Position numbers and translations under genes: made by a program. A stretch of DNA of 48,510 nucleotides from a virus, in the IMG/VR virus record IMGVR_UViG_3300044684_000176, positions 1-48,510 of that record, one strand, 5' to 3'. Positions 47,184 through 48,510 of the stretch are shown here, piece after piece. The stretch's first letter is position 1, and each line of letters opens with the position of its first letter. The notes below the pieces were generated by a model. The model had not been told where the DNA came from, searched no databases, and was given only the letters and a program-made list of their open reading frames with translations.

Positions 47184-47747
47184 CTAGTTCGAAACGACAG
47201 TGAACCGGACGCCGGCCGGCTTGGGCACGGCTCCCGATTGAAAGATGATCGCAAGCTCAACGGCGGTGAGCGAGAAGCTGAACGTGTAGGTCATCGTCCC
47301 GTCCAGGCCGTCCGTGCAGTAACAATTCCCCCGGCCCGGGAAGAGCTGGAGGAGGATATTGTTAATCGACGGAATAGAACAGTCCGAGATATTGGCGAGC
47401 GCCTTCGCGTAAATCAGCGTCCGGAAGTCGCTGTCTTGGAGCGCATAGCTCACCGTTGTCGGGCCGCCGGTCCCGAACACGCCTTGACCGAAGCCGGCCA
47501 CGCCCGGCCGGGCTTCCGCGAAGCCGAAAGCCCCGTCGTTCGCCACTTGCAGCACGCGCGAGACGCCGACGATCCGGCCCCACACGTCGAGCCCGTAACC
47601 CTGCGCCGTGGCGACGTTCCAGACGTAGTTGTAGAAGTTGTCGATATCCGGCCCGGGGTCGAGGTACGTGTTCGCGTTCTCGATGAGCTGACGAAGCGTC
47701 GGCGAGTTCTGGAATTGCGCGATGATCGTTTGGTCAACGTTCTGCAT
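47184..47747 (-). CDS. Baseplate/tail protein, DUF2612 family
   Basis: A 187-residue DUF2612 protein, a gpI-like component joining J to the fibre. Characteristic parts: QFQNSPTLRQLIENANTYLD, NFYNYVWNVATAQGYGLDVW, GRIVGVSRVLQV, DSDFRTLIYAKALANISDCS, INNILLQLFPGRGNCYC. It lies directly after J (start next to the J stop) and before the fibre gene, the common order. Confidence 0.87.
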   Translation of the reverse strand: MQNVDQTIIAQFQNSPTLRQLIENANTYLDPGPDIDNFYNYVWNVATAQGYGLDVWGRIVGVSRVLQVANDGAFGFAEARPGVAGFGQGVFGTGGPTTVSYALQDSDFRTLIYAKALANISDCSIPSINNILLQLFPGRGNCYCTDGLDGTMTYTFSFSLTAVELAIIFQSGAVPKPAGVRFTVVSN

Positions 47748-48510
47748 TTACTGCAACACGACGTTGACCCGGTCCACCGACGTCACCGGAAACTGATTAA
47801 TGTTGACCGCGACCGTGTCGGAGTTGGCCGTCACCGCAATCATGGACGTGCTCGCGACGCTCACGCTCGACATGGTGACGTTCGGATCGTTGCAGGCGAG
47901 CGTGTAGGTCCCGGTCCCGCCCGTGCCGGTCCCGAGCGCGGTGATGACGTAGTTCTCCCCGCCGCTGGCGACGCTCACGAAGTCGCCCACGGCCAGCGCG
48001 CCCGAGCTGACGGCCGAAACGGTGAGCGTGGTTCCGCTGATCGACCCCGTGAATTGGCCGTGCGGGCTGTTGGCCGAACCCACCTTGACGCTGACGAGCG
48101 CCGACGCCCATGGGCCGAGCGCGACGATCGGGGCGACGTAGCGGGCCGCGTACTGCGTCCCGCCGATCCGGGCGCGCGGGCCGCCGTCGCCGCCCGGGAG
48201 CGCGGAGTTGATCGCGTTCGCAATCTGCGTCTGGGCGTCGGAGGGAATGGCGGCGCTGTTGGTGAGCGTCACCGTGAACTTGACGCCGAGGTTCGCGGCC
48301 GGGACTTGCCAAATCGTATAGGTCGGGAGCGGCGCGGCGAGAAGCGGGTTTGTGTCCGTGACCGTGTAGGACACCGCCCCGGCCCCGTTATACATCGGGA
48401 TTCCGGGCGGCTTCTTCGTCCAGATGGCGTTCGCGACGGCTTGGTCTACGCCCGACCCCGTGTAGCAAACGTAAATCTGGCCGGCCGGGATGGTGACGCC
48501 GCCGAGGGTC
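47748..48510 (-). CDS. Baseplate wedge protein J, C-terminal part (joins 1-882)
   Basis: The frame reads from the end of the window to TAA 47748, next to the start of the DUF2612 gene. Through the terminal overlap it is the same gene as 1-882 (493 residues in total). It contains SDAQTQIANAINSALPGGDG and QYAARYVAPIVALG typical of J C-terminal domains, then an inserted Gly/Thr-rich module, and the end VNINQFPVTSVDRVNVVLQ. The single-base difference makes it Ala here and Thr in the copy at the start. Confidence 0.88.
   Translation of the reverse strand, partial: TLGGVTIPAGQIYVCYTGSGVDQAVANAIWTKKPPGIPMYNGAGAVSYTVTDTNPLLAAPLPTYTIWQVPAANLGVKFTVTLTNSAAIPSDAQTQIANAINSALPGGDGGPRARIGGTQYAARYVAPIVALGPWASALVSVKVGSANSPHGQFTGSISGTTLTVSAVSSGALAVGDFVSVASGGENYVITALGTGTGGTGTYTLACNDPNVTMSSVSVASTSMIAVTANSDTVAVNINQFPVTSVDRVNVVLQ
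47892..48059 (-). repeat. Gly/Thr-rich beta module, one copy inside baseplate J
   Basis: Residues about 391-446 of J (GSISGTTLTVSAVSSGALAV, NYVITALGTGTGGTGTYTLA) repeat the pattern of the modules in sheath and decoration protein, interrupting the usual J C-terminal domain. Confidence 0.72.
48348..48510. repeat. Terminal overlap with 1-163
   Basis: Direct repeat of bases 1-163 with C at 48383 in place of T at 36. It closes the genome into a circle of 48347 unique bases. Confidence 0.9.

Noticed and set aside
1-48510. Integrase, excisionase or lysogeny repressor
   Set aside because: Both strands were scanned by eye for tyrosine or serine recombinase motifs and CI/Cro-like HTH; only the two short TetR-like proteins were found, which do not by themselves indicate lysogeny.

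Overview
The window is a complete or nearly complete genome of a contractile-tailed double-stranded DNA phage (myovirus morphotype). The first 163 bases (1-163) recur at the end (48348-48510) with one mismatch, so the sequence closes into a circle, and the baseplate wedge gene J runs through the junction. It is GC-rich by inspection, and nearly every gene overlaps its neighbour by ATGA, GTGA or TAATG. The host is probably a GC-rich proteobacterium, most likely an alphaproteobacterium; this is inferred from base composition and the style of the small accessory proteins. I recognise no integrase, excisionase, CI-like repressor, tRNA or CRISPR array, so a strictly lytic life style is likely but not proven.

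Layout. Read on the minus strand from about 28.1 kb down to 1, and on through the circle junction to 45.2 kb, there is one long late region. It runs: small terminase; two small regulators; lysis cassette (coiled-coil membrane protein, holin-like protein, SleB-type endolysin, lipoprotein-like membrane protein); large terminase, portal (DUF1073) and SPP1 gp7-type minor head protein; a block of exported or membrane proteins; prohead protease (DUF2213), cement/decoration protein and major capsid protein (DUF2184); head-tail connectors; tail sheath, tube, chaperones, tape measure with lysozyme; then a minimal baseplate (Dit-like adaptor, plug, hub, spike, gp25, J, DUF2612) and a tail fibre. The set resembles the compact baseplate described for cyanophage Pam3.

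Replication genes are split between two strands. The minus strand carries a primase-helicase, a VRR-NUC nuclease, an adenine-type methyltransferase and an SF2 helicase. The plus strand carries a DUF2800 RecB-like nuclease, a DUF2815-like single-strand-binding protein and a family A DNA polymerase. A divergent promoter pair at 38.95 kb separates the two sets. A noncoding stretch of about 750 bp at 28.1-28.8 kb has a striking dyad: four copies of a 16-bp palindrome, a 41-bp perfect inverted repeat and two perfect opposing DnaA boxes, all symmetric around position 28436. I interpret it as the replication origin.

Between 28.8 and 33.2 kb lies an accessory operon of about fifteen tiny proteins. 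Its promoter overlaps a 15-bp palindrome that recurs at two other loci (18.3 and 45.1 kb), which suggests a common regulator of early genes. Other unusual points are a repeat module shared by sheath, decoration protein and baseplate J, cleavable-looking signal peptides on four structural-region proteins, and stop codons sitting in hairpin loops at the ends of three late genes.
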